Assembly (NCBI GenBank): GCA_030141605.1
Contig: JAQGDQ010000986.1
Span: forward strand, 1-64,000
Direction of reading: 5' to 3'
Length of the DNA: 64,000 nt
DNA from: Tubiluchus corallicola
Lineage: Eukaryota > Priapulida > Priapulimorpha > Priapulimorphida > Tubiluchidae
Shown: positions 63,489 through 64,000 of the stretch, piece after piece
Layout of the letters: the number at the start of each line of letters is the position of its first letter
Numbering within the stretch: the first letter of the stretch is position 1
The notes under the pieces: model-generated
Told to the model about the DNA's origin: nothing
The model's database searches: none
Seen by the model: the letters and a program-made list of their open reading frames with translations, nothing else
Made by a program: the position numbers and the translations under genes

Positions 63489-63659
63489 GAAAATCTGTGT
63501 TACAATGAATACATTAATCATATTTATATCTATGTGCGGATATCTTCTGTTTAGGAAACAATCATTTATTAATGTTCACTTAACAATTACAAACAAATTA
63601 AAAACAATATCAACACCTTTTGGGACTTTCTTATACTACCAGAAACACATATTTTGTCA

Positions 63660-63990
63660 GCATTAGTTGAAGTCAGAGAAGCATTTCCATATGGTTGACA
63701 CATCAATAAAAGCTTTTTCTTTATCAGTTTTATGCTTTTCACAATTTGTTAAGAAATGTTGCACGTCTCGAATAGTGGCGTCTGCTGCATAGACTGTAGC
63801 ATTTCTTATGGTAACCACAAACTTTGCAAAATTCTTTCAGAATTGCAATACTGAACCAGAAACATCTTTGATAAATCACAGGCAAACAAACTCTAAATGT
63901 AGCTATTGGTATTTTTCTTGATGAAAATATGAAGTTCATCAGGCAGAACAGATTAGCAAATAAATTGTTAAAGGAAATCATTCAACACAG
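63660..63990 (-). pseudogene. Frameshifted LINE-like C-terminal relic
   Basis: On the minus strand one frame gives FCKVCGYH and, after a shift, another gives DVQHFLTNCEKH followed by a stop near 63669. Together they resemble the CxxCG...EHFLxxC end of LINE ORF2. No intact frame spans both parts. Confidence 0.4.
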
Positions 63991-64000
63991 CCCGTTCTGT

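Overview
The window is nuclear DNA from an invertebrate animal. Its genes have GT-AG introns, coding exons lie far apart, the DNA is AT-rich, and it is full of microsatellites, minisatellites and short inverted-repeat transposons. A variant ionotropic receptor (a protostome family), a chaoptin-like leucine-rich-repeat protein and SVOP-like transporters together point to a protostome. I cannot name the phylum from the sequence alone.

Layout. 1-7.4 kb is gene-poor: a pentamer array, a 20-bp minisatellite, a long TTA/TAG/CAG trinucleotide tract, a GAT/GAC tract, transposon relics, a fold-back element and a decayed LINE. 7490-10945 (+) is one open coding exon for an 1151-aa leucine-rich-repeat membrane protein. 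11.1-17.6 kb holds a 45-bp minisatellite, a diverged duplication with a hAT-type insertion, and a tRNA-derived SINE. 17661-23759 (-) and 24981-28793 (-) are two tandem SVOP-like MFS transporter genes with the same three-exon structure, predicted at 533 and 541 aa. 30400-44302 (+) is a complete eight-exon ABHD2-type alpha/beta hydrolase of 401 aa, whose exon-3 donor lies in a 45-bp tandem duplication. 44.3-48.8 kb is intergenic, with an LTR-like segment and a 650-bp inverted-repeat element. 48806-63107 (+) is a complete nine-exon variant ionotropic receptor of 658 aa; a C2H2 zinc-finger gene (54003-54869, -) sits inside its second intron on the opposite strand.

The multi-exon models were built by hand by matching splice sites, reading phase and family alignment. 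Exon phases and total lengths agree in all four spliced genes. The genes do not form a pathway: they are neuronal or membrane-type genes that happen to be neighbours. SVOP-B and ABHD2 are head to head, with about 1.6 kb between start codons.

I found no clearly new biological system. The best leads are the duplicated splice donor in ABHD2, an exon-like open segment in ABHD2 intron 4, the antisense gene nested in the receptor gene, a seven-copy inverted-repeat transposon family, and several nested transposons, two with near-perfect 8-bp target-site duplications.
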